A stretch of DNA of 64,000 bases from Asaia sp003994335 (GTDB lineage Bacteria; Pseudomonadota; Alphaproteobacteria; Acetobacterales; Acetobacteraceae). Positions 26,912 to 36,069 of the stretch are shown in pieces. Within the stretch, counting starts at the first letter, position 1. The number at the start of each line of letters is the position of its first letter. The DNA is taken from positions 310,001 through 374,000 of the forward strand of contig NZ_JBBCOR010000002.1 of NCBI RefSeq assembly GCF_037151175.1. The letters are read 5' to 3'. The position numbers and the translations under genes are program-made. The notes beneath the pieces were generated by a model. The model was given only the letters and a program-made list of their open reading frames with translations, was not told the origin of the DNA and did no database searches.

Positions 26912-27286
26912 TCACCTGGATAATTCTGTGCGCGCCGTGAGCTTATTTCCGTCCGGGTCACGCAGATAGGCGACAAATATCCCGTTTGGACGCTCGGTGG
27001 GGGGGCTCTCAATACTTGTCCCGCCATGGCGGATGCCCGCTTCGTGCCAAGCGAGGACATGGTTCGGGCTCTTCGCCGCAATTCCGATAGTTCCGCCATT
27101 TGCCGCGGTAGCAGGCTGCCCGTTGATCGGGGTCGTGATCATCAATCTTCCCCCGTCATGAGCGTAGATCAGCCGCCCTCTCGCATCCACCGCGCCTGGG
27201 CTGCCGCCCAGAGCCTCAAATGTCGCATCATAGAAAACCCTTGATCGCTCAAGATCATTGCTGCCGATCATGACATGGGTAAACAT
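26912..27286 (-). CDS. VOC-superfamily (glyoxalase-like) protein
   Basis: A 124-residue protein starting MFTHVMIGSNDLERSRVFYD, typical of the VOC fold, and ending GIFVAYLRDPDGNKLTA with the C-terminal metal-site segment RDPDGNK. CGGAG lies before the ATG at 27286. The frame continues 62 codons upstream without domain content. It resembles glyoxalase/bleomycin-resistance-type proteins of unknown substrate. It lies 222 bases downstream of kdpE on the same strand. Confidence 0.78.
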   Translation of the reverse strand: MFTHVMIGSNDLERSRVFYDATFEALGGSPGAVDARGRLIYAHDGGRLMITTPINGQPATAANGGTIGIAAKSPNHVLAWHEAGIRHGGTSIESPPTERPNGIFVAYLRDPDGNKLTARTELSR

Positions 27287-27508
27287 GTTTTTCTCCGAGC
27301 GCTTCCCAAAGGGGAAATGAAACACCGGCACGTGCAAGCCCGTCGGATGACAAAGGTTCCACCGCTTTATCATCAACCTGGCGGGATCGACACGCTGCGC
27401 GACCCTCATCTTTCGCCATGATGGCATTGCGCCAGAGGGTATCGTCCAATTCGATTTTCCCGATGCGCCCATAATGTCCCACCACCAGGGAAAGGCCCGC
27501 GCGCCTCC

Positions 27509-28186
27509 CTAGACGAGCCGATACCCTACCCCTGTCTCTGTCAGGATATGCCGGGGTCTTTCCGGGTCCGGCTCGATCTTCTGCCTGATCTGACGGATGT
27601 AGACCCGCAGCTGTTGCACGTCGCTTGTCGGGCCCCAAAGCTGCTTCATGATCATCTGATGGGTCAGGACGCGGCCCGCATAGCGCACCAGCATACGCAG
27701 GATATCCCATTCCCTGGGTGAGAGACGTATCTCATTTCCGCCCCGGAATAGCTGACGGCGCACAAGGTCGATCGTCAGATCGCCCGAGGTGAAAAGCGGC
27801 AGGGTGCCTTCCTGTTGCAGACCATGGCGCAGGGCATTGCGCAATCGCGCCACGAGTTCGGCCATGCTGAAGGGCTTAGTCACGTAATCATCCGCCCCGG
27901 CTTCGAGCGCAGCCACCTTGCCACGTTCATCGTCACGCACCGATAGAATGACCACGGGCAGATTCGGCCGGTCCTGACGCAACCGGCGCAGTACCGCCAC
28001 ACCATCGAGATCCGGCAGCCCCAGATCGAGCAGGACGAGATCGGGCGGGGTTTCGGCGGCGCAATGCAGGGCCTGCTCGCCCGAACCGGCTTCGAGAATG
28101 CGCCATGACTGGCTTGCCAGCGTGGTACGCAGCAGACGCCTGATGGCAGGTTCATCATCCACGATCAGAAGGGTCGGGTCGCTCAT
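27509..28186 (-). CDS. kdpE: KdpE response regulator
   Basis: A 225-residue OmpR-type regulator. The receiver domain has DDEPAIRRLL, the phospho-acceptor LVLLDLGLPDLDG (Asp near 54), and a Lys in YVTKPFSMAEL. The C-terminal winged helix has LSPREWDILRMLV and the wing ending TETGVGYRLV. It overlaps the kdpD stop by one base (TGATG). It activates kdpFABC when KdpD senses low potassium or osmotic stress. Confidence 0.95.
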   Translation of the reverse strand: MSDPTLLIVDDEPAIRRLLRTTLASQSWRILEAGSGEQALHCAAETPPDLVLLDLGLPDLDGVAVLRRLRQDRPNLPVVILSVRDDERGKVAALEAGADDYVTKPFSMAELVARLRNALRHGLQQEGTLPLFTSGDLTIDLVRRQLFRGGNEIRLSPREWDILRMLVRYAGRVLTHQMIMKQLWGPTSDVQQLRVYIRQIRQKIEPDPERPRHILTETGVGYRLV

Positions 28187-30858
28187 CAGGACGCCTTTTC
28201 AGCCAGAGGGAAACGAAGGGTGAAAACCGCTCCCTCGCGATCAGGACGGTTTGCTGCCGTGATCTCTCCGCCCATCGCTTCAACGAAACCGCGCGCAATG
28301 GCAAGCCCCAGCCCCGTACCCGCCCGCGCGGTATCAGCCGCCGCAAAACGCGTGAATTTGGCAAAGAGCACCGCCGGGTCACGTGCGCCGAAACCTGGCC
28401 CCTCATCCAGAACAGCAAGGACCAGATGCGCATTCTCGACAGTGAGCCGGATCGTGATCTGCGTTCCTGGATTTGTATATTTGGCGGCGTTATCGAGGAT
28501 ATTGAACAGGGCCTGCTCCAGCAGGACCGCATCGATCGGCACCATAGGCAAGTCAGGCGCTGCCTCGAAATCGACCCGATGCCCTTCCAGCAACCGCGTC
28601 GCACGTACAAGGGCTGATGCCGCCACTTCGGCGCAGTCCACGGCCTCGCGACGCAAAGGTAGCGCCCCCGCTTCAAGCCGGGTCATGTCGAGCAGATTCC
28701 CCACGAAGCGATTGAGACGCTCCGCCTCGTCGGTTACGGTTGCGAGCAATTCCGTACGCCCTGCCTCCCCCAGCGCCTCGCCATAATCGCGCAGGCTCGA
28801 TGCGGCACCCAGGATGGAGGCGAGCGGGGTACGCAGATCATGGGAAATCGACGTCAGCAGCGCTCCACGCAAACGATCGGTTTCCGCGTCTAGCCTGACG
28901 CGATCGAGGTCACGCGCGAGCAGGATACTCTCGATGGCCGAGGCGGTCTGATCCCCCAGCGCGTCGAGCAGGCTCTGCTCCTCAGCATCCAGCAAGGGGC
29001 CCGCCCGGTCACGGTCCAGACCCAGCAGCGCAACCGGACCGCGCCCGGTGCGCAGGGGAATGAAGAGCCAGCGCACGCCAGGCAGATTATCCGAGCCACG
29101 ACCGGCAATACGGTTGTTTTTCCACGCCCAGCTTGCGGCTGCAAATCCGTCCTGATCGATCGGATAATCGGAATCATAGGCTGTCTGAACGCGCAAGGCG
29201 CCCTCTTCAGGCATGAGCAGCACGACACGGCAATTCAGAAGCGTCGCAATCTGATGACTGACCGACCAGAGCAGATCCTCCAGCCGGGTCAGTCCCGTGA
29301 TGGTGCGACTGAAATGATAGAGTGACTGCGTGATCTCGGCTCTATGACGCGCGACGACAGCCTGACTGCGTACCCGAGCGCCCAGATTGCTCGCAATCAG
29401 GGCGGTGCCAAAGAAGAAGAATAGCGCCACCACATTATCCGGCGCAGCGATAGTCAGGGTGTAGAGCGGTGGCAGGAAGAAGAAGTTGAAACAGAGCATC
29501 CCGAGCACGGAAGCCCACAGGGATGGCCAGAGCCCATAAGCCACAGCAACGCCGAGTATGGCGGTCAGGAAGGCCAGCGAGACATTGCTGACCTCAAGAC
29601 CCTGCCTGAGCAGCAGTGCCAGCCCCAATGCCGCCAGCATGATGGCCGAACTGCCGAGATAGGGACTAAGTCTTGGCCGGACGCGTTCACGCAGCCGCCC
29701 GGTTACCGCCTCACCCGAGCGGGGCACGACATGGACTGGGAACCCCTCGGAACGCTGGATAAGACGCTCGGTGGTACTGCGCCCCAGAATCTGCCTCAGC
29801 CGACCGATCCAGTTCGTTCCGGCAGGATGCGCCGCAACGATCTGGGTCACATTCTGCGCCTTCGCATAGGCCAGGGCATCAAGGGCGATGTCATGGCCCG
29901 GAACGGTCACGGTCTCGGCCCCGAGCGACTGGGCCAGATGCATCTGCGATGCCATGCGCGCACGCGCATCCTCGGTCAGGTCACGGCTTGTCTCGACATG
30001 GAGCACGATCCAGGGGGCATGGAGCCTGTCCGCCAGGCGCTTGCCGTAACGCAGCAATCCGGTATCGCCATCCTCAAGCGTGAGGCACACCATGACACGC
30101 TCACCTGCCGCCCAGGGACCAGCGATGGCATTGGCCTTCATATGATCGACAAGCTGCGCGTCGACCTGCTGCGCCGTCTGACGCAAAGCGAGTTCACGCA
30201 GGGCCGTCAGATTACCCGGCGAGAAGTAATGCAGCATGGCGCGTCCCGCCATCGGAGCCCCATAGATCTTGCCGTCACGCATGCGCTGCAAAAGGTCATT
30301 CGGGGTGAGATCGATCAGTTCGAGTTCATCCGCCTGCTCCACCACCTTGTCCGGTACCGTCTCCCGCACACGGATACGCGTGATTGAGGCGACCACGTCA
30401 TTCAGGCTCTCGAGATGCTGGATATTGACAGTGGTAAAAACATCGATCCCGGCCTGGAGGATTTCCTCGACATCCATCCAGCGCTTTGGATGGCGTGATC
30501 CCGGAACGTTGCTATGTGCATATTCGTCAATCAGCACCAGACGCGGGCGACGCGCGAGGACCGCATCGAGGTCCAGTTCCTGCAGCACCTGCCCCCTATA
30601 GGGCATGAGGCGAGTGGGCAGGACAGGCAATCCGTCGACCAGAGCCGCAGTCTCGCTCCGGCCATGGGTCTCGACGATCCCAACTACAAGATCCACACCG
30701 TCGCGCATCAGTTGCTGGGCGGCGCTGAGCATCTCGAACGTCTTGCCGACACCCGGAGCGGCCCCCAGAAAGATCTTGAGGCGCCCGCGCCGCGCATCGC
30801 CGCATCCCTGACGCAACAGGGCATCGGGGTCGGGTCTGTCATAATCGCGCCGACTCAC
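28186..30858 (-). CDS. kdpD: KdpD sensor histidine kinase
   Basis: 890 residues, the usual KdpD length. The cytoplasmic KdpD domain begins with Walker A GAAPGVGKT (32-40) and RPRLVLIDEYAHSNVPGSRH; a universal-stress-like domain follows near 250-370. Four hydrophobic segments near 400-500 anchor it in the inner membrane, then a GAF-like domain, the H-box SISHDLRTPLASILG near 670 and an HATPase domain with GTGLGLAIARGFVEAMGG. The start is a GTG at 30858 with GGTGAG upstream; a stop codon closes the frame before any better start. It follows kdpC by 103 bases. Confidence 0.95.
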   Translation of the reverse strand: MSRRDYDRPDPDALLRQGCGDARRGRLKIFLGAAPGVGKTFEMLSAAQQLMRDGVDLVVGIVETHGRSETAALVDGLPVLPTRLMPYRGQVLQELDLDAVLARRPRLVLIDEYAHSNVPGSRHPKRWMDVEEILQAGIDVFTTVNIQHLESLNDVVASITRIRVRETVPDKVVEQADELELIDLTPNDLLQRMRDGKIYGAPMAGRAMLHYFSPGNLTALRELALRQTAQQVDAQLVDHMKANAIAGPWAAGERVMVCLTLEDGDTGLLRYGKRLADRLHAPWIVLHVETSRDLTEDARARMASQMHLAQSLGAETVTVPGHDIALDALAYAKAQNVTQIVAAHPAGTNWIGRLRQILGRSTTERLIQRSEGFPVHVVPRSGEAVTGRLRERVRPRLSPYLGSSAIMLAALGLALLLRQGLEVSNVSLAFLTAILGVAVAYGLWPSLWASVLGMLCFNFFFLPPLYTLTIAAPDNVVALFFFFGTALIASNLGARVRSQAVVARHRAEITQSLYHFSRTITGLTRLEDLLWSVSHQIATLLNCRVVLLMPEEGALRVQTAYDSDYPIDQDGFAAASWAWKNNRIAGRGSDNLPGVRWLFIPLRTGRGPVALLGLDRDRAGPLLDAEEQSLLDALGDQTASAIESILLARDLDRVRLDAETDRLRGALLTSISHDLRTPLASILGAASSLRDYGEALGEAGRTELLATVTDEAERLNRFVGNLLDMTRLEAGALPLRREAVDCAEVAASALVRATRLLEGHRVDFEAAPDLPMVPIDAVLLEQALFNILDNAAKYTNPGTQITIRLTVENAHLVLAVLDEGPGFGARDPAVLFAKFTRFAAADTARAGTGLGLAIARGFVEAMGGEITAANRPDREGAVFTLRFPLAEKAS

Positions 30859-30961
30859 GGACGCGGTCTCACCAGCTTCGCACTTGGGGCCAGAGCGGCC
30901 ACTCTGGAAGCGGATATGCGCGCAAAGGGGCTATGCAGGTGATGGAGGGCGCGCATTGTCA

Positions 30962-31582
30962 TCAGGGTGACATTCTATCGAGGGCCCGGTTCAGCGCCAG
31001 AACATTCACGTGAGGCTCCCCCAGAAAACCGAGAAGCGGCTGACGTATCTGACTCATCACGAGATGACGCACACGCTCCTCGTCGAGGTTGCGGGCTTTC
31101 GCCACGCGCAGCACCTGAAACAAGGCCCCTTCGGGGGAGAGATCAGGATCAAGACCACTAGCCGATGTCGTGACGAGTTCCACGGGAATGCGCCAGCCAC
31201 GCGCCATGGCATCGGGATTCTCGGCGTTGAGCGCCGATATGCTGGCAGTGACGCGGTCGAGCAATGCTTTGGAGGTTGGCCCTGCATTCGAGGCGAGGGA
31301 GGCTGAGGCATTATAGGGCGCAGCGCTGGTCTTGCTCGCGTCCTTCGGGTCCGGCCCCATGGTGGCCGAGGGGCGTCCGTGGAAATAGCGAGGTGCAGTG
31401 AAATTCTGCCCGATCAGCGAGGAACCGATGATGCGGCCCCGGTCATAGATCAGACTCCCTTCGGCACGGTCAGGCATCATCAGGGTGGAAAGCGCTGTCA
31501 TGGCCAGAGGATAGACGAGCCCGGTCAGGGCCGAGAGCAGCAGGAACAGGACGAGCGCGGGGCGCAACTGGGAAAGGACCAT
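30962..31582 (-). CDS. kdpC: Potassium-transporting ATPase subunit KdpC
   Basis: 206 residues. One N-terminal membrane helix (LVLFLLLSALTGLVYPLAMT), then a periplasmic domain with IGQNFTAPRYFHGRPSAT and DLSPEGALFQVLRVA, both typical of KdpC. It assembles KdpFABC and raises the affinity for ATP. It starts 10 bases after the kdpB stop. Confidence 0.95.
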   Translation of the reverse strand: MVLSQLRPALVLFLLLSALTGLVYPLAMTALSTLMMPDRAEGSLIYDRGRIIGSSLIGQNFTAPRYFHGRPSATMGPDPKDASKTSAAPYNASASLASNAGPTSKALLDRVTASISALNAENPDAMARGWRIPVELVTTSASGLDPDLSPEGALFQVLRVAKARNLDEERVRHLVMSQIRQPLLGFLGEPHVNVLALNRALDRMSP

Positions 31583-31592
31583 GGGGGTCTCC

Positions 31593-33716
31593 TCAGACCA
31601 GACCGATATGGGTCACGACGAGATCGATCAGCTTGATCCCGATGAAAGGCACGATCAGACCGCCCACGCCATAGATGAGCAGATTCCGACGCAGAAGGGC
31701 CGCAGCACCGACGGGACGGTAGCGCACGCCGCGCAAGGCCAGAGGAATGAGCGCGATGATGATCAGCGCATTGAAGATGATGGCTGAGAGCACGGCGCTT
31801 TCGGGCGTGGCCAGATGCATGATATTGAGGCTCGAAAGCGCTGGGTAGAAACCGACGAACATGGCCGGGATGATGGCAAAATACTTGGCCACGTCATTGG
31901 CAATGGAAAAGGTGGTGAGCGCGCCGCGCGTCATGAGCAATTGCTTGCCGATCCCCACGATCTCGATCAGCTTCGTCGGATCGCTGTCGAGATCGACCAT
32001 GTTCCCGGCCTCTCTCGCAGCCACGGTGCCGGTATTCATGGCCACGCCCACATCGGCCTGGGCCAGCGCGGGGGCATCATTCGTGCCGTCACCGCACATG
32101 GCCACGAGCTTGCCCGATTCCTGCTCGCTACGGATCAGGGCCAGCTTGGCTTCTGGCGTGGCCTGAGCGAGGAAATCATCGACGCCTGATTCAGCGGCGA
32201 TCGCGGCGGCGGTCAGCGGATTGTCACCCGTGATCATGACCGTGCGTATGCCCATCCGGCGCAATTCGGCAAAGCGTTCGCGTATGCCGCCCTTGACCAC
32301 GTCTTTCAGATGCACGACGCCCAGAAGGCGACCGTCATCCATTACCGCAAGCGGCGTGCCGCCCTGTCGTGCTATGCCATCCGCAATGCTGCGTATCTGG
32401 GCGAGGGCGCCAGCTTGCTCGCCTGCTGCGGCGATCACGCTTTCTACTGCGCCTTTGCGGATCTGACGTGCGCCGATATCGACACCGCTCATGCGCGTCT
32501 GGGCCGTAAAGGGGACGAAATGCGCTCCCGTGGCATTGAGCTCGCGACCGCGCAGCCCGAACCGGGTCTTGGCCAGAACCACGATGGAACGCCCCTCCGG
32601 AGTCTCATCGGCCAGCGAGGCGAGCTGCACGGCATCGCCCAGTTGCTGCTCGGTCACGCCGGGAACAGGAATGAAGGCGCAGGCCTGACGATCACCGATG
32701 GTAATGGTGCCGGTCTTGTCCAGAAGCAGCGTATCCACATCGCCCGCTGCCTCGACGGCGCGCCCCGACATGGCGAGCACATTGAAGCGGATCAGGCGGT
32801 CCATCCCTGCAATACCGATGGCCGAGAGCAAGGCGCCAATGGTGGTGGGGATGAGGGTCACGAAGAGCGCGACAAGCACCATGACGGAAATCGACCCGCC
32901 CGCGTAATGCGCGAAGGAGGGAATGGTCGCCACGGCGATGATGAAGATGAGCGTCATGCCGGCCAGCAGAATGGTCAGCGCGATCTCGTTCGGGGTCTTC
33001 TGACGCTGCGCCCCTTCGACCAGAGCGATCATGCGATCGAGAAACGTCGAACCCTGTGCCGCAGTGATCCGCACGATCACCCAGTCGGACAGAACGCGTG
33101 TGCCCCCCGTGACGGCTGAGCGGTCGCCACCGCTCTCGCGAATGACGGGTGCGGATTCTCCGGTTATGGCTGATTCATCGACTGAGGCGATGCCCTCGAT
33201 CACCTCGCCGTCGCTGGGAATGAAGTCGCCCGCCTCAACCAGCACGACATCGCCCACGCTGAGTTCGGGTGCCGGGACTTCCTCATAGAGACCGGCTGGG
33301 GAATACCCCCCCGCATCATTGGGGATAAGCCGCTTGCCCCGCGTTTCGGTACGGGTCCGACGCAGGGAGTCCGCCTGGGCCTTGCCCCGCCCTTCGGCGA
33401 TGGCTTCCGCGAAATTGGCGAAAAGCAGGGTGAACCACAGCCAGAGCGTGATCTGGAGCGCGAGCCCCGTATGCGGCACGCCCTTGAACAGATCGCGCAG
33501 CAGCAGGATCGTGGTGAGCAGGGTCACGATCTCGACCACGAACATGACCGGATTTCGCACCATCACGCGCGGATCGAGCTTGCGCAGACTTTCGACCATG
33601 GCGGGAAGAATGAGCGCCGCGCTCAGCACCCCCGATCGGGCGCGCAATGTGGGGCGTTCCGGAACACCCGCCGGCTCGGTTTCCGGCGAGGGCGCAGGCG
33701 AAGGAAAGGAAATCAT
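31593..33716 (-). CDS. kdpB: Potassium-transporting P-type ATPase subunit KdpB
   Basis: 707 residues. The phosphorylation motif LLLDKTGTITIGD lies near residue 330; TGES is in the actuator domain (SAITGESAPVI); GDGTNDAPALAQADVGVAMN closes the P domain. Hydrophobic segments near the N-terminus, around 250 and at the C-terminus fit the P-type ATPase fold. It drives K+ uptake with KdpA. Strong GC skew opens several long antisense frames that are not genes. Confidence 0.97.
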   Translation of the reverse strand: MISFPSPAPSPETEPAGVPERPTLRARSGVLSAALILPAMVESLRKLDPRVMVRNPVMFVVEIVTLLTTILLLRDLFKGVPHTGLALQITLWLWFTLLFANFAEAIAEGRGKAQADSLRRTRTETRGKRLIPNDAGGYSPAGLYEEVPAPELSVGDVVLVEAGDFIPSDGEVIEGIASVDESAITGESAPVIRESGGDRSAVTGGTRVLSDWVIVRITAAQGSTFLDRMIALVEGAQRQKTPNEIALTILLAGMTLIFIIAVATIPSFAHYAGGSISVMVLVALFVTLIPTTIGALLSAIGIAGMDRLIRFNVLAMSGRAVEAAGDVDTLLLDKTGTITIGDRQACAFIPVPGVTEQQLGDAVQLASLADETPEGRSIVVLAKTRFGLRGRELNATGAHFVPFTAQTRMSGVDIGARQIRKGAVESVIAAAGEQAGALAQIRSIADGIARQGGTPLAVMDDGRLLGVVHLKDVVKGGIRERFAELRRMGIRTVMITGDNPLTAAAIAAESGVDDFLAQATPEAKLALIRSEQESGKLVAMCGDGTNDAPALAQADVGVAMNTGTVAAREAGNMVDLDSDPTKLIEIVGIGKQLLMTRGALTTFSIANDVAKYFAIIPAMFVGFYPALSSLNIMHLATPESAVLSAIIFNALIIIALIPLALRGVRYRPVGAAALLRRNLLIYGVGGLIVPFIGIKLIDLVVTHIGLV

Positions 33717-33730
33717 GAGACGGGCGCCTC

Positions 33731-35437
33731 TTAGTAAGTGGTGCCGTGGAGCATCGCGAGATGCTCAACAATCGGCCCAAGAGCGAGTGCAGGAAGAAAG
33801 GTCAGACCACCGACAATCACGATCACCCCGGCAACAAGCGCGATGAACAGGCCATTATCGGTTGGGAAAGTGCCAGGCGTTGGGGCGGCTGTCTTCTTGG
33901 CCGCCATCGACCCCGCAATGGCCAGGGCGGGAATGATGACAAAGAAGCGCCCGATCATCATGCCGATGCCAAGGGTCACGTTCCAGAAGCTGTTGGCCGT
34001 AAGCCCGGCAAAGGCGCTGCCGTTATTGGCTGCCGCCGAGGTATAGGCATAAAGTGCCTCGGAAAAACCGTGCGGTCCGCTTGCGGAAAGCGCAGAGAGT
34101 CCGGCGGGCAGAACGACAGCGAGCGCGGTGAAGCCGAGCATGACGAGCGGCAGGCAGAGCACGGCCAGCATGGTCATCTTGATTTCGCGCGCCTCGATCT
34201 TCTTGCCCAGATATTCGGGTGTGCGACCGACCATCAGCCCGGCCATGAAAACCGCGATGAGCGCAAAAAGCAAAAACCCATAGAGCCCGGAACCGACGCC
34301 GCCGAAGATCACCTCACCCAGCATCATGTTGATGAGCGGCACCATGCCGCCCAGCGGCAGGAAGCTCTCATGCATGGCATTGACCGCCCCGCATGACGCG
34401 TCGGTGGTCACCGTGGCGAAGAGCGCCGAGGCGGCGACGCCAAAGCGCGTTTCCTTGCCTTCCATATTCCCCAGCGTGCCATCGAGGCCGAGGGAAGCGA
34501 AGAGCGGATTTGCATGGGCTTCGGACCAGTAGAGCACACCCGCGCCGATGAGAAAGAGCGCCGCCATGGCCGAAAAAATGGCCCAGCCCTGCTTCTCCTG
34601 ACCGATCATGCGACCAAACATGTTGGTCAGCCCGGCACCGAGCGCGAAGATACACAGCATCTGAACGAAATTGGTCAGTGCATTCGGGTTTTCGAAAGGA
34701 TGGGCGGAGTTGACGTTGAAATACCCGCCGCCATTCGTACCCAGCATCTTGATGGCCTCCTGAGAAGCCACGGGACCGAGTGCGATGCTCTGGTTTCCGC
34801 CCTCGAGCGTGAAAGCCGAAGCGGTTGTCGCCAGGGTTTGTGGCACGCCTTCAAGCACGAAGAACAGCGTGAGCACGACGCAGCCGGGCAGCAGCACGTA
34901 GAGCGTCACCCGCAGCAGATCGACCCAGAAATTGCCGATCGTAACGGCGCTGCGCCTGACAAAACCGCGCATGATCGCCGCTGCAATGGCAATGCCCGCC
35001 GCAGCCGAGACGAAGTTCTGAACGGTGAGAGCGAGCATCTGGCTGAGCGGGCTGAGCGTCGTCTCGCCGCCATAGCTCTGCCAGTTGGTATTCGTCAGGA
35101 AGCTGACCGCGGTGTTATAGGCCAGGTCAGGCGCGACCGCCCCAAGCCCCGAGGGGTTGAACGGCAACACGCCCTGCAGACGCAACAAGGCGTAGACCGC
35201 AATGAAGCAGAAGATCTTGAACAGAATGACGGCGAGCGCGTAATGCGACCACGACTGCTCGCGGTTCGGGTCGATCCCGGCAAGGCGATAAGCGCCCCGC
35301 TCCAGCGGCCCGAGAAGACGCGCGAGACCATGGCGTTCGCCTTCGAGCACGCGCTTCAGAAACCCTCCGAGTGGTCGCGTGATCGCAACAACGCAGAGAA
35401 AGAATACGGCGATAGTGATCCAACCTGAGAGGGTCAT
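33731..35437 (-). CDS. kdpA: Potassium-transporting ATPase subunit KdpA
   Basis: 568 residues, the K+-selective channel subunit. It has NTNWQSYGGETTLSPLSQM, QEAIKMLGTNGGGYFNVNSA, GRTPEYLGKKIEAREIKM and ANNGSAFAGLTANSFWN, the pore-loop and conserved segments of KdpA. About ten membrane helices. It starts 2 bases after the kdpF stop and ends 14 bases before kdpB. Confidence 0.97.
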   Translation of the reverse strand: MTLSGWITIAVFFLCVVAITRPLGGFLKRVLEGERHGLARLLGPLERGAYRLAGIDPNREQSWSHYALAVILFKIFCFIAVYALLRLQGVLPFNPSGLGAVAPDLAYNTAVSFLTNTNWQSYGGETTLSPLSQMLALTVQNFVSAAAGIAIAAAIMRGFVRRSAVTIGNFWVDLLRVTLYVLLPGCVVLTLFFVLEGVPQTLATTASAFTLEGGNQSIALGPVASQEAIKMLGTNGGGYFNVNSAHPFENPNALTNFVQMLCIFALGAGLTNMFGRMIGQEKQGWAIFSAMAALFLIGAGVLYWSEAHANPLFASLGLDGTLGNMEGKETRFGVAASALFATVTTDASCGAVNAMHESFLPLGGMVPLINMMLGEVIFGGVGSGLYGFLLFALIAVFMAGLMVGRTPEYLGKKIEAREIKMTMLAVLCLPLVMLGFTALAVVLPAGLSALSASGPHGFSEALYAYTSAAANNGSAFAGLTANSFWNVTLGIGMMIGRFFVIIPALAIAGSMAAKKTAAPTPGTFPTDNGLFIALVAGVIVIVGGLTFLPALALGPIVEHLAMLHGTTY

Positions 35438-35439
35438 GA

Positions 35440-35529
35440 TCAGAACCTTTCAGGCCGGAGGAGCACGGCTGTGACATAGGCCAGCAGGCCGAGCGTCACG
35501 ATACCGGCGAGAACGAGATCGGGCGTCAT
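35440..35529 (-). CDS. kdpF: KdpF small membrane subunit
   Basis: A 29-residue peptide, too short for ordinary gene calls, coding MTPDLVLAGIVTLGLLAYVT then AVLLRPERF. One membrane helix and the C-terminal LLRPERF are the KdpF signature. It stabilises the Kdp complex. It starts one base after the stop of a 27-residue ORF and ends 2 bases before kdpA. Confidence 0.9.
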   Translation of the reverse strand: MTPDLVLAGIVTLGLLAYVTAVLLRPERF

Positions 35530-35530
35530 G

Positions 35531-35614
35531 TCAGATCCTTTTGCAGACCGAGATGAAGCCCAGGCAAAGCACGAAGCCGAACAGGCCAAGCGCTGCATAG
35601 AGAATGTCGAGCAT
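35531..35614 (-). CDS. 27-residue membrane peptide leading the kdp operon
   Basis: It reads MLDILYAALGLFGFVLCLGF then ISVCKRI: one membrane helix and a short positive tail. GGGAG stands about 9 bases before the ATG at 35614, and its stop is one base from kdpF, so it is the operon's first gene. Similar tiny peptides are often encoded just before kdpF in proteobacteria but are rarely annotated. Role unknown; a Kdp accessory peptide is the simplest guess. Confidence 0.65.
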   Translation of the reverse strand: MLDILYAALGLFGFVLCLGFISVCKRI

Positions 35615-36069
35615 GAAGACGGGCTCCCTTGAGAGCCCCCCTTATCCTGCCGTTCCGCATAGGGATGACAGATCAGCCCCCAAGGCGCTCCATAGGAATC
35701 TCATAGGGGGCCCGTTACAGCGGTCGGCACTGACAGCAGGGCACGAGGCCCCTCCGTAAAGCATGGCTCGGGGCGTGATGGGGCTGCGCTCCCCGATCAT
35801 ACGCGACACGCATCGATGACAGGGGGGCCATCTCGCGTTGCTTGCAGGCCCGTATCCCTGTGGCGGGCGCCCCTTTCTCAGGGAGGCGGGTGGTGCGACG
35901 AGGCGAGATATCCAGATATTGCGTGATTTCGACCGATCGCATTATTCGCACAACCAGCAAGGCTGCTGGCGGTTTGCACGGGGGCATGTCATGAACAAAC
36001 TGAGCGCAGCGGGAGCCTGCGCGCGCTGTCTAACGCGATTGCCTTGAGGATGGGGGTCTGACAATCACG
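35615..36069. other. Divergent intergenic region between kdp and cbiD
   Basis: It must contain the kdp promoter and probably the cbiD promoter. I see no KdpE-type T-rich box that I would call with confidence and no B12 box of a cobalamin riboswitch. Short frames here lack any family signal. Confidence 0.5.

Noticed and set aside
31815..35428. Long plus-strand frames across the kdp genes, including one of 304 codons at 34514-35428
   Set aside because: They lie antisense to clearly conserved kdpA and kdpB and read as Arg/Gly/His-rich sequence without family signal; high GC opens such frames.
35615..36069. Cobalamin riboswitch upstream of cbiD
   Set aside because: I looked for the B12 box and the conserved core and saw neither.
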